From: a virus
Length of the DNA stretch: 24,742 nt
Direction: 5' to 3' (one strand)
IMG/VR virus record: IMGVR_UViG_3300022848_000065
Coordinates: 1-24,742 of that record
Shown here: positions 13,641 to 20,145 of the stretch, one piece after another
Layout of the letters: each line of letters starts with the position of its first letter
Numbering within the stretch: position 1 is the first letter of the stretch
Made by a program: the position numbers and the translations under genes
Notes under the pieces: model-generated
What the model was told of the DNA's origin: nothing
Seen by the model: the letters and a program-made list of their open reading frames with translations, nothing else
Databases searched by the model: none

Positions 13641-14453
13641 CTAAGCCTCCACTACCGTTATAGCTTTACGCTTGATAGCAGCCCCAGCATTGTGAGGTAC
13701 AGCTCTGGCCCCAGCTTTAGCATCAGCTAAGTAATCTAGTGCCGCTTCGTTACGTAGCTTAGCAGTCTTATATTCTTGGTGGTTGAATATACTCCCATCT
13801 TCATTATAGTAAGTTACTGAGAAATTAAATCTAGCCTCAAAGTCTGTCTTAACCTTAGGTGTAGGCATCGATTGGTGTTTAGCAAATTCTTTTGCTGCCA
13901 TTGTTACTGTGATGTTTTCGTTCATTTTAGTTTCCTTTTTGTTGTCTTGAGTTGAGGCTGTATGCTTTAATGTTGTATAACGACCACTCCCGTCAACATT
14001 GTGATTGCTGTTTAAAGATGTGAACTTATATACTTTTTTACCATATTGGGCTTGAAACCACCTACGGTAAGCAGGCCCCTCACCATACTCTTCTTCTTTA
14101 AGCAGGACTAGGTAGGTATCTGGGTTAGAAGATACACAAGAATGCCCTACAAACGAACCATTAGATAAACTTTCTAAAGTATGTATTGTATTACGCTTCA
14201 GTACTCCTCCCATATCCTCAATCATAATCACACTATCACCAACCTTAGCTGTTGAGCCAGGAGCTGTTAGTACTAATCTGAAGTTCCTGTGAGTATTGTC
14301 ACCATTTTCAGTATAGATATGTTGGTGTATGCTATATATATCAAAAGACTTTACTATATACAGTTGCCCTCTAATGTACATTGAGCTATGACTGCGTGTA
14401 TACTCTACAAGATCTCCCGCTTTAGCTTCTTCTATATTTCCGTATTTATACAT
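13641..14453 (-). CDS. Two-part protein of unknown function, 270 aa
   Basis: Residues 1-165 are beta-rich and include KAGDLVEYTRS and KVGDSVIMIEDMGGVLKRN, two similar segments typical of small SH3-like barrels. Residues 177-270 form a distinct helical, basic part. Between them, codon 177 is an ATG (13923-13925) preceded by AAAAGGAAACTAAA, a strong ribosome site in the middle of the frame. The gene could therefore make two products, or be two former genes fused by loss of a stop. No family is recognised for either part. Confidence 0.55.
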   Translation of the reverse strand: MYKYGNIEEAKAGDLVEYTRSHSSMYIRGQLYIVKSFDIYSIHQHIYTENGDNTHRNFRLVLTAPGSTAKVGDSVIMIEDMGGVLKRNTIHTLESLSNGSFVGHSCVSSNPDTYLVLLKEEEYGEGPAYRRWFQAQYGKKVYKFTSLNSNHNVDGSGRYTTLKHTASTQDNKKETKMNENITVTMAAKEFAKHQSMPTPKVKTDFEARFNFSVTYYNEDGSIFNHQEYKTAKLRNEAALDYLADAKAGARAVPHNAGAAIKRKAITVVEA

Positions 14454-14461
14454 AAGTATCC

Positions 14462-14713
14462 TTATTTCTTCTTAAAACAGCTCATAGCTGGAGCTGATGA
14501 TTTGTCTGATGATGCCATCAAGGCGATACAAGTATCACCTTGTGCAGTTGTCCATTCATAGACTCTAGGGTTATACCCTGGAGTCTCTATAGTATAAGCG
14601 GCTGTAGCTTGTACTGTTTTGCTGGGTGCAGTCATTACTGACCACATCCCTGCGGGTAGTGTTGTTGTGGTGATAGCTGCTGCTATCAGTAGTGTTGTTA
14701 GTTTAGTTAACAT
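14462..14713 (-). CDS. Secreted small protein, 83 aa
   Basis: A Sec signal peptide is clear: MLTKLTTLL with a hydrophobic core to about 21, then a likely cleavage near the Ala-Gly stretch. The mature part has two cysteines (about 64 and 79) that could pair, and a basic end FKKK. The protein probably works in the periplasm. It overlaps the end of the HNH gene by 7 bases in another frame. No family is recognised. Confidence 0.6.
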   Translation of the reverse strand: MLTKLTTLLIAAAITTTTLPAGMWSVMTAPSKTVQATAAYTIETPGYNPRVYEWTTAQGDTCIALMASSDKSSAPAMSCFKKK

Positions 14714-15189
14714 GTAGTGTCCTTTGGTTTTAGGAGCGGTGGGTAGTTACCAGCCCCTCTCCCTGCTACTTTGTGTGTATAGCCGTGGCAGCACTTGCAA
14801 AGTGTTGCTAGGTAGTCTATGTCTTCATCCCCCATTGTTAAGTAGTTAATATGATGAACTTCTATGTGGTTACCAGAGCCGCACATAGTACAGCTAAAGC
14901 TATCCCTAACTAAAGCTAAGCTTCTAGCAGGGCCTTTAAGCCAGGCGTCTGACCGTATATAGCTGTCATAATCAATCGTAGGTACCTTAGAGCCAACTTC
15001 CCACCTTGGGTAGGGCCTAGGTGGTGTAGAGGGAATTGGAGGCTGTGAGGCATCTGTGTTACGTCTGAGGAGTTCATCCTCCCATTCCTCTAGTATACTG
15101 TTATCTTGTTGCTGAGATATGTGGTTAGTACTACTAGTAATCCAGTAATATACCCCTGCTACAATTATTGCTATTACGATTAGTCCCAT
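14707..15189 (-). CDS. Membrane-anchored HNH endonuclease, 160 aa
   Basis: The C-terminal part is an HNH nuclease: CxxC at 100-103, E110-V-H112-H113, a GDED turn (120-123), and LCKCCH (130-135) with a last His at 139; the two cysteine pairs hold zinc and His113 is the likely catalytic base. The family cuts DNA and includes homing, restriction and packaging nucleases. Unusually, residues 2-18 form a membrane helix followed by an acidic and Pro-rich linker (30-65), so the nuclease would sit at the membrane, facing the cytoplasm or the periplasm. Its gene follows the 63-aa membrane protein with a 1-base gap. Confidence 0.8.
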   Translation of the reverse strand: MGLIVIAIIVAGVYYWITSSTNHISQQQDNSILEEWEDELLRRNTDASQPPIPSTPPRPYPRWEVGSKVPTIDYDSYIRSDAWLKGPARSLALVRDSFSCTMCGSGNHIEVHHINYLTMGDEDIDYLATLCKCCHGYTHKVAGRGAGNYPPLLKPKDTTC

Positions 15190-15190
15190 C

Positions 15191-15382
15191 TTAGTTCCTT
15201 AATGCTTGTATTTGTTTAAGTTTAAAGGCATATGTAGCCTTAGTTGTACGGATGATGGAGTCACGAGTGGCTTCACATTTGTGGAGGTTATTCGAATAGA
15301 TATCTATTTGATAGATTGCTAATGCTGTGACTATCGCGCTCACAATAAGCGATGAGGTTACTAGAAGTATTGTTAGGTTCAT
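15191..15382 (-). CDS. Membrane protein with helical tail, 63 aa
   Basis: One N-terminal membrane helix (about 3-24) is followed by a basic helical part (NLHKCEATRDSIIRTTKATYAFKLKQ), like small phage spanin-type or envelope proteins, though no such role is proven. It starts inside the 80-aa gene and overlaps it by 95 bases in another frame. GGAGGAAGGTA precedes its ATG, a strong ribosome site that supports the start. Confidence 0.55.
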   Translation of the reverse strand: MNLTILLVTSSLIVSAIVTALAIYQIDIYSNNLHKCEATRDSIIRTTKATYAFKLKQIQALRN

Positions 15383-15530
15383 TACCTTCCTCCTTATCGT
15401 TGTAAGTTATGAAGCAAACATCATAGTATCCAGTAGTTTGGGTGTGATACGTAATGGTAACAATATCTTTATCTGATATAAACTCGTTTATTTCATCTTC
15501 ATCTGTATTGCGTAGTATCTTTACTTTCAT
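15288..15530 (-). CDS. Small phage protein, 80 aa
   Basis: The first 48 residues (MKVKILRNTDEDEINEFISDK then DVCFITYNDKEE) look like a compact conserved phage domain. The remaining 32 residues overlap the 63-aa membrane gene in another frame and have a less usual, Asn- and Ser-rich make-up. The end may be an extension created when the original stop was lost. AAGGAATTATA precedes the start. Confidence 0.55.
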   Translation of the reverse strand: MKVKILRNTDEDEINEFISDKDIVTITYHTQTTGYYDVCFITYNDKEEGNEPNNTSSNLIAYCERDSHSISNLSNRYLFE

Positions 15531-15545
15531 TATAATTCCTTATAT

Positions 15546-15610
15546 TACTCTCAATGAAACTAACCTACCGTAGGAGGATAGGGATCTTAAGATTAGCTTC
15601 ATTGAGAGTA
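15546..15610 (-). repeat. Long intergenic hairpin, 18 bp stem
   Basis: 15546-15563 and 15593-15610 pair over 18 positions around a 29-base loop that holds a small CCTA/TAGG hairpin. The only imperfect pair is G-U in minus-strand RNA but A-C in plus-strand RNA, which suggests the structure acts in the minus transcript. It may be an RNase III-type processing site or a stability element between the 154-aa and 80-aa genes. Confidence 0.55.
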
Positions 15611-15632
15611 TTAGTTTGTTTTGTTAAGCTAC

Positions 15633-16097
15633 TTATAAAGTAGCTATGAGATCTGCAACTGTTCCTCGTATTGCTTCGCCGAGGAGAGTTGGGTAGTTGG
15701 TGATTTTAAATGACAAAGTGGTGATGCCAATGTTAAGGTTGTACTGCGGTTTAAACTTGTTAGCTAAGTAGACAGCTAGGACTATGATGTCGGATGAGCT
15801 ATGCATAGGAAAGATCTTGTAGTTGTTGAATGTCATATCCTTAGCTAGTGCAAAGGCCTTTATGTCATTTTCACAATCTAGGCTATGGTCTATGTAGACA
15901 ATCCTGTTGTGGTTGTAGAGGAAGTAGATACCATGGAGGGTTGTTACTTCTACCTTAACTACTGGGAAGGCTATCTTTAGTAGCCGCTTCTTCTTGGCTA
16001 GGAGGTAGCGGCCTAGGTCCTTAGTCTTGAAGTCTTCTTCTGTTAGATGCTGGGCAGCAGCTAGCAATAAGGCTTCAGCGCCTCTTGGTAGTTCCAT
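15633..16097 (-). CDS. Degenerate GIY-YIG-fold protein, 154 aa
   Basis: Residues 56-58 are GIY and 68-70 YID with the usual spacing, followed by KDMTF (86-90) and FKPQYN (114-120), the order seen in GIY-YIG nucleases. The Gly of YIG is Asp, the Arg expected in the next helix is missing (ENDIKAF) and the metal-binding Glu is not seen near SSSDII. The fold is probably kept while cutting activity is lost or altered. The N-terminal 50 residues are helical and basic. It overlaps the gene before it by 37 bases, and the long hairpin at 15546-15610 follows it. Confidence 0.6.
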   Translation of the reverse strand: MELPRGAEALLLAAAQHLTEEDFKTKDLGRYLLAKKKRLLKIAFPVVKVEVTTLHGIYFLYNHNRIVYIDHSLDCENDIKAFALAKDMTFNNYKIFPMHSSSDIIVLAVYLANKFKPQYNLNIGITTLSFKITNYPTLLGEAIRGTVADLIATL

Positions 16098-16255
16098 AGC
16101 TCCTCCTGAAGGGCTAAAGTATAGCTAGGTATACTTAGGGTTGGGTTAAGGTAGTTAAGGCCTTGTTGGTACCTTAGAATTACTCTGAGGACTATAGCTG
16201 TATGTTTGTATGGTAGCCTTTTATGATTGCCATACATTCCATACAAGTTAGCCAA
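16061..16255 (-). CDS. Small protein of unknown function, up to 64 aa
   Basis: The frame opens with TTG at 16255; an ATG seven codons in (16237) is a likelier start, giving 58 residues beginning MYGNHKRL. It is basic and aromatic in its first half and contains LQEELWNYQEAL late. It overlaps the genes on both sides in other frames (64 and 37 bases), so its status is less sure. Its CAGGAGGAGCTATGG stretch also serves as ribosome site for the GIY-YIG-like gene. Confidence 0.4.
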   Translation of the reverse strand: MANLYGMYGNHKRLPYKHTAIVLRVILRYQQGLNYLNPTLSIPSYTLALQEELWNYQEALKPYC

Positions 16256-16356
16256 CTACCTAGGGCTTCAATAGTGTAACCTTTATCTGCGAAGAATAAG
16301 GCATAGGCTGATTGACGTACTAGCATAGCTCCGTCTTTGTTTACTAGTATGAACAT
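16192..16356 (-). CDS. Small protein of unknown function, 54 aa
   Basis: The product starts MFILVNKDGAMLVRQSAYALFFADKGYTIEAL, a strand-turn-strand-helix pattern like small phage RNA- or protein-binding units. It is coupled by TAATG to the 126-aa gene. Its C-terminal third shares DNA with the next frame. No family is recognised. Confidence 0.55.
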   Translation of the reverse strand: MFILVNKDGAMLVRQSAYALFFADKGYTIEALGSWLTCMECMAIIKGYHTNIQL

Positions 16357-16736
16357 TAAATTGTTGTCCACTTGCCTATATCATCTGCGGGAGTGATTAC
16401 TGATTCGCTACCATCATACTCCTCTATGAAGTACTGGTTACCTTGTATGACTCCTATTTGTAAGCTGGCGCATCTACCGGAGGATTTAGCTGAACCTAAC
16501 GTTTCTACGCATTCTACTAGAAGTGGTGAGTGGCGTTGAGTATTAGCTTCGTAGGTAACCGCATCTACATCTGACAGGATTAGGTGCTCAAACATTCCCA
16601 CACCTGCGTGGAGAGCTGTTATATGTAGTTTAGTGCATATCCATTCCTCTGCTTCTTTGCTCAAGCTAAAGCCTCCGAAGCAAGAGTTGTATACCACTTT
16701 GTATAAGTCTTCTGGGTGTGAGTGAGAGTGAGACAT
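16356..16736 (-). CDS. Conserved phage protein, 126 aa
   Basis: After a His-rich leader (MSHSHSHPED), the product has YKVVYNSCFGGFSLS (12-26), QRHSPLLVECVETLG (66-80), SGRCASLQIGVIQG and YFIEEYDGSESV. These blocks are a pattern I recognise from many phage proteins of unknown function, often listed simply as conserved hypothetical. It is coupled to the 77-aa gene on one side and the 54-aa gene on the other. Confidence 0.7.
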   Translation of the reverse strand: MSHSHSHPEDLYKVVYNSCFGGFSLSKEAEEWICTKLHITALHAGVGMFEHLILSDVDAVTYEANTQRHSPLLVECVETLGSAKSSGRCASLQIGVIQGNQYFIEEYDGSESVITPADDIGKWTTI

Positions 16737-16969
16737 TAGTTTTCCTTTGTATTCTTTAGTCTAATAGCATACACTTCGCTACGTAGTAGCTCATTTATGT
16801 AGGTAGCTTTCTTACCATCTCCAACAGTTAGCATTACTTCGTATAAGGAGTTAATTCTTTCACGCATATCCCCTATAGGTATTCCTGCGGTGTTGTCTGC
16901 AATGATTAAGTCGTATAGTTTATCGAAGGCACTCTTTTCTGGGATTAGCCATTTGAATGGGTTAAACAT
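16736..16969 (-). CDS. Small protein of unknown function, 77 aa
   Basis: The product starts MFNPFKWLIPEKSAFDKLYDLIIAD and continues as a helical domain (MRERINSLYEVMLT and YINELLRSEVYAIR). It has no membrane helix although the first residues are amphipathic and could touch the membrane. Its ATG overlaps the stop of the upstream gene (TAATG) and its own stop overlaps the 126-aa start. Confidence 0.6.
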   Translation of the reverse strand: MFNPFKWLIPEKSAFDKLYDLIIADNTAGIPIGDMRERINSLYEVMLTVGDGKKATYINELLRSEVYAIRLKNTKEN

Positions 16970-17164
16970 TAGTGGTCCTTTTGCTCAGTTACGAAAGCTA
17001 GTTTGTAGTGGCGAAGCTTCTTAGCCCTTTTGTGATTAGTAGAGTAGTGGGTTCCTAATATAGAGAAGATCTTAGGATGGTATGTACTACCTGGATTAGT
17101 GTTTACTAACACCTCCCCCTCTGTTGTAAGCATTACGAGCTTGTTGGTATGCTAGTTTAGTCAT
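16969..17164 (-). pseudogene. Small gene split by one base at a G run
   Basis: The well-placed ATG (AGGAGAATTATA before it) opens MTKLAYQQARNAYNRGGG and stops after 22 residues. Removing one G from the GGGGG run near 17115-17119 joins it to a frame that reads GEVLVNTNPGSTYHPKIFSI and runs to the TAATG junction at 16969, giving a basic protein of about 64 residues with a KRAKKLRHYKLAF stretch. Alternatively translation starts at an internal ATG (17133), giving 54 residues without a ribosome site. A true frameshift, a base-call error or a programmed shift are all possible. Confidence 0.5.
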
Positions 17165-17307
17165 TATAATTCTCCTAAAAATATCATCTCATCGTATTCG
17201 ATGAGTTTGAAGTGGGAAGCTCTAAGAGCATTAGGTGTGTATGTGCCTCTTATCTTTGGTGTTTCCCTACGTAGTCGTAGGGCTATAGCTAGTAGTAGGT
17301 ATTTCAT
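17164..17307 (-). CDS. Small basic protein, 47 aa
   Basis: The product starts MKYLLLAIALRLRRETPKIRG: a short hydrophobic leader, then an Arg-rich stretch. The end is acidic (EYDEMIFLGEL). The bases coding GELxx also form the AGGAG site of the next gene, to which it is coupled by TAATG. Function unknown. Confidence 0.5.
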   Translation of the reverse strand: MKYLLLAIALRLRRETPKIRGTYTPNALRASHFKLIEYDEMIFLGEL

Positions 17308-17313
17308 TGCTTT

Positions 17314-17553
17314 CTATCCTGCATTGAAGGATGATAGTATTAAACCAGCCATTACTGGGTATGTTGAAGTACCTATATACTCTACTGTTGTTTTGGACGG
17401 GTTGGTACACCATGAGCAGTAGGAATCTTTCCAAGTGTGGCGGCCAGTTGGTAGCTGGTTAGCGGCATCTTCTTCTGTTAGTGCGTAGCATATGAAGCTA
17501 TCATATGTATCATACCCTCTGTTTTCTGTTTGTGATACTTTGTATATGTTCAT
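17314..17553 (-). CDS. Conserved-type phage protein, 79 aa
   Basis: The product starts MNIYKVSQTENRGYDTYDSFICYALTEEDAANQ and ends GLILSSFNAG. The layout (YKVSQ, YDTYDS, an E-E-A helix, a WKDS-xx-W stretch and the I-L-S-S-F-N-A-G ending) recurs in small phage proteins of unknown function. AAGGAAAACAA precedes the start. It lies among early or middle genes downstream of the polymerase terminators. Confidence 0.65.
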   Translation of the reverse strand: MNIYKVSQTENRGYDTYDSFICYALTEEDAANQLPTGRHTWKDSYCSWCTNPSKTTVEYIGTSTYPVMAGLILSSFNAG

Positions 17554-17562
17554 TTGTTTTCC

Positions 17563-17748
17563 TTAAATTCCGAGGGATTCACAGTAGTGTTCGTAGTCAC
17601 AATCCATTGCGTGGATTTCATCTAGCAATGTGGATAGGTCAGTGTTACTCATATCATATTTTGGGTCGTACCATAAGGTCTCCCCCTCCCGTTGTATTGA
17701 GTAAGAATGGAATGGGGTTACTACGTTGTAAATTACTCCCCCAAACAT
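17563..17748 (-). CDS. Acidic small protein, 61 aa
   Basis: The product starts MFGGVIYNVVTPFHSYSIQREGETLWYDPKYDM, beta-like, then an acidic helix (LSTLLDEIHAMDCDYEHYCESL). Its ATG follows the stop of the 28-aa frame at once (TAG ATG). Function unknown. Confidence 0.55.
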   Translation of the reverse strand: MFGGVIYNVVTPFHSYSIQREGETLWYDPKYDMSNTDLSTLLDEIHAMDCDYEHYCESLGI

Positions 17749-17835
17749 CTATTGGGATTTGGAAGGATCCATCTCACCGTTGGGTAGTATGTTGAGTGCT
17801 GGTGTAGTTGTTACTGTTGTTGTCTTTATAGTCAT
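17749..17835 (-). CDS. Small peptide, 28 aa
   Basis: The frame MTIKTTTVTTTPALNILPNGEMDP has a good ribosome site (AAAAGGAACAACA) and ends immediately before the next ATG, the usual spacing in this genome. It is the first frame after the tandem terminators at 17877-17971. Thr-rich; function unknown. Confidence 0.45.
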   Translation of the reverse strand: MTIKTTTVTTTPALNILPNGEMDPSKSQ

Positions 17836-17876
17836 TGTTGTTCCTTTTAGTTGGGGTCTCTCTTGCTTGTAGGTTG

Positions 17877-17906
17877 AAAAAAAAGGCTTAGTAGCCAAAG
17901 CCTACT
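17877..17906 (-). terminator. Rho-independent terminator with rival hairpin
   Basis: On the minus strand GGCTT/AAGCC (17898-17902 with 17885-17889) is followed by eight T. A second hairpin, AGTAG/CTACT (17902-17906 with 17890-17894), uses overlapping bases, so the two folds exclude each other as in attenuators. It lies about 35 bases after the first terminator. Confidence 0.65.
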
Positions 17907-17939
17907 CCTTTTGCCTTATATTGTTACTATAGTTGTTTG

Positions 17940-17971
17940 AAAAAAAAAGACTGGTAACCCGAAGGTTACTT
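17940..17971 (-). terminator. UUCG-loop Rho-independent terminator
   Basis: On the minus strand AGTAACC-TTCG-GGTTACC forms a 6-7 bp stem with the very stable UUCG loop, followed by AGTC and nine T. The stop codon of the 110-aa gene lies in the stem. This closes the RNA polymerase transcription unit. A sister copy is at 23035-23063. Confidence 0.85.
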
Positions 17972-18298
17972 AGTGCGGTCACTTGTTCTAAATCCTACAC
18001 ACCCTATAGGCTTACCATCTTGGTCCCGCTGTAGATTACCTGGGGCAACCACATCTGTACGGTGTGGCGGTATAGCATTTAGTGCTAATGCACTTACTAC
18101 ATATATAGTACCTTCTATTGGCTCTGGTAGTCCTTGTATTTCTCCGAAATCAGAGATGTAGATAGGGATACCATTGTGAACTCTATGAGTAGTTGTACTA
18201 CTTTTAACTCTAGCTACTATGCCACTTACTGGTAGAGCCATCCCTGTTGTTACTTCGTTTAGTGTATGTGATGTTAGGTTGATAAATATTTGATTCAT
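17966..18298 (-). CDS. Conserved phage protein, 110 aa
   Basis: The product starts MNQIFINLTSHTLNEV and includes SGIVARVKSSTTT, EIQGLPEPIEGTIYVVSALAL, RTDVVAPG and a QRDQDGKPIGCVGF ending. This is a widespread phage and bacterial pattern (INLTPH near the start, VAPG and IGCxGF near the end) of unknown function; the length is usual. It follows the RNA polymerase gene by 27 bases with AAAGGATTAAACA before the ATG, and ends inside the UUCG terminator stem, so it is the last gene of the polymerase unit. Confidence 0.75.
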   Translation of the reverse strand: MNQIFINLTSHTLNEVTTGMALPVSGIVARVKSSTTTHRVHNGIPIYISDFGEIQGLPEPIEGTIYVVSALALNAIPPHRTDVVAPGNLQRDQDGKPIGCVGFRTSDRTK

Positions 18299-18325
18299 TG
18301 TTTAATCCTTTGTTACTCCCGCTTA

Positions 18326-20089
18326 CTATTTTAGTAAGTACGGTGAGATAGTCATTGTCTTGTCTTTGTTTAAGTCTGCAACTTTACCTAGTAGCTTTGC
18401 ATACTTTGTTAAGCCAGCTGTGTCTAAGTTTATAGATTTAAGGTAGTTGTATACAGTCTCTTGTCTAGTAGAATGTATGATTGTCATACCTTCTACAGCT
18501 TTGTTTCGCATAGTTGTTGCCCCTGACCAAGTTACTATGCCCGCATCGTGGATAGGTAATCCCCAAGGTAGTGCTGAGAATACGAAGTCTAGTAACCAGC
18601 TATCGCGATTGTGGATGATACCAGTCACTGGGTAGCGTCTAAACTGCTTAAGGTCTGGTGTCTTGTGAGTGTTAGTATGCTGGATTAGGTTGAACTTGTT
18701 GCTAATTGAGTCTAAGACTATATAGCTTTTAGTAGTTTCGCCTATGTTCTTAGTCTTATTACACTCTACCCTGAACTTCTCATCAGCTATATGGAACTCC
18801 ATTACTGCTGTTGGATGGCAATGGTTGATTATGATGTCCTTGAACTCATTGGCAATAGCAAACTTACCTCTTAGTTGAGCTGTTCTCATAATGTCAACTT
18901 GAGTTGCTGTGAAGTCTAGCTTGTTCTTAGCCCATAGTGATTTTATTGAGGCTGAGCTACCAAATACATATGGAGTCTGTGCAAACTTAACGTGGTTCTT
19001 GCTAAGGCCATCTATGTCCCACATATATCTAGAGTCATCTACATAGTCTGTGTGCCCTAGTAGTAGTCCTATGATAGTTAGGTTTGATGCTGAGAAGTCC
19101 ACTTCTAGTGGAGTTGTTACTAGGTGGTATGGATTGGCTTCGAAAGCTTCCATATCTGCGTATAGCCGTTCTAACCATATGTTTTCGAATAAGGAGTCTA
19201 AGCCTTCTTCAGTGTCTGCGTCTATTTCGTGGTATAGGCGGTCTGCGTAGCAGTCTATACCCTGCTCAATCTTAGCTGGGATATTAGGGTTGAAGCCTGA
19301 GTAGATTTCAGCTATGAATAGGAAAGCACCCTTAGCACTATCTGCTGTTACTAACTCTCCTGGAGCCTTTACCAGAGCTCTAGCCATCTTGTTAGAAATT
19401 GGATTGAAGATAGTTTTAAGGCATTGGTATATAGCTCTACCTCTACTATCTAGGACTAGGCTACCTAGCATATACTCGTGGTGAGAGTTAGCTATGATGA
19501 GGTCTATAGCTTGTTCTATGATAGAGCCATAGTCGTGTGCTTCAGGTAGTCTTAGAGAGCGGTGGAGCTTAGCTTCCATCTTCTCCATAGCTTTGATTGA
19601 GAACTTAACTATCTCGTCTCTGTAGAGGCTCATCATAGCTGTATCGTATGTGAATATGTTATGGCCAGCTTTAGCGAATGATGGGCGAGATAGGCCAGTA
19701 GCTTGGATACCAGATGATAGCTTAACTTGGTCTGATACTAGAGGCTTGTTAAGGTTAGCTCTGATTGGTAGATATTTATTAAGCTTATTGCTAAGGATAA
19801 GAGCATCTAACTCTTCTTGAGTGTTGTTCTGTAGTAACCATTGCTTAGACATTTCTATTTCTGCATAGTTGTGTTTGACTGTAGTTACTATTACTCCTCG
19901 TAGTGATAGCTGTAGTATCATACGATTGCCTTGCTTGTGGTCTGTGAACTTATCTAACCAGTAAGTGAGGCTGGTAGCCCCTAGGTTGTAAGTTATACGG
20001 TGGAAGAGTGCTGTTAACATCTCAACTGTTGTATCGTTGTTTATGTCGAGGTAGTCTACTATCTCGGGTAGTTCTAATTCTAAATTCAT
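18326..20089 (-). CDS. Single-subunit T7/N4-type RNA polymerase, 587 aa
   Basis: The catalytic set of T7-type RNA polymerases is complete: D214-SRGR218 (T7 DxxGR421-425), motif A D331-FSAS (T7 Asp537), motif B K368-x7-F376-G377 with K364 in place of T7 Arg627 (T7 Lys631, Tyr639, Gly640), and motif C H514-D515 (T7 Asp812). R218 to D331 is 113 residues against 112 in T7, and D515 to the end 72 against 71, so the core lines up well. Only 37 residues separate motifs A and B (94 in T7), and the part before DxxGR is about 200 residues shorter. Phe376 stands where T7 has Tyr639, the residue that helps reject dNTPs. N4 RNA polymerase II is a two-subunit enzyme of this class, and the 209-aa gene upstream may be its partner. 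CAAGGAGATAATAA precedes the ATG. It probably transcribes middle genes. Confidence 0.85.
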   Translation of the reverse strand: MNLELELPEIVDYLDINNDTTVEMLTALFHRITYNLGATSLTYWLDKFTDHKQGNRMILQLSLRGVIVTTVKHNYAEIEMSKQWLLQNNTQEELDALILSNKLNKYLPIRANLNKPLVSDQVKLSSGIQATGLSRPSFAKAGHNIFTYDTAMMSLYRDEIVKFSIKAMEKMEAKLHRSLRLPEAHDYGSIIEQAIDLIIANSHHEYMLGSLVLDSRGRAIYQCLKTIFNPISNKMARALVKAPGELVTADSAKGAFLFIAEIYSGFNPNIPAKIEQGIDCYADRLYHEIDADTEEGLDSLFENIWLERLYADMEAFEANPYHLVTTPLEVDFSASNLTIIGLLLGHTDYVDDSRYMWDIDGLSKNHVKFAQTPYVFGSSASIKSLWAKNKLDFTATQVDIMRTAQLRGKFAIANEFKDIIINHCHPTAVMEFHIADEKFRVECNKTKNIGETTKSYIVLDSISNKFNLIQHTNTHKTPDLKQFRRYPVTGIIHNRDSWLLDFVFSALPWGLPIHDAGIVTWSGATTMRNKAVEGMTIIHSTRQETVYNYLKSINLDTAGLTKYAKLLGKVADLNKDKTMTISPYLLK

Positions 20090-20145
20090 TTATTATCTCC
20101 TTGGGGTTTTGGTAGGAGGCTAAGACCTAAGTCTTAACCGTATGG

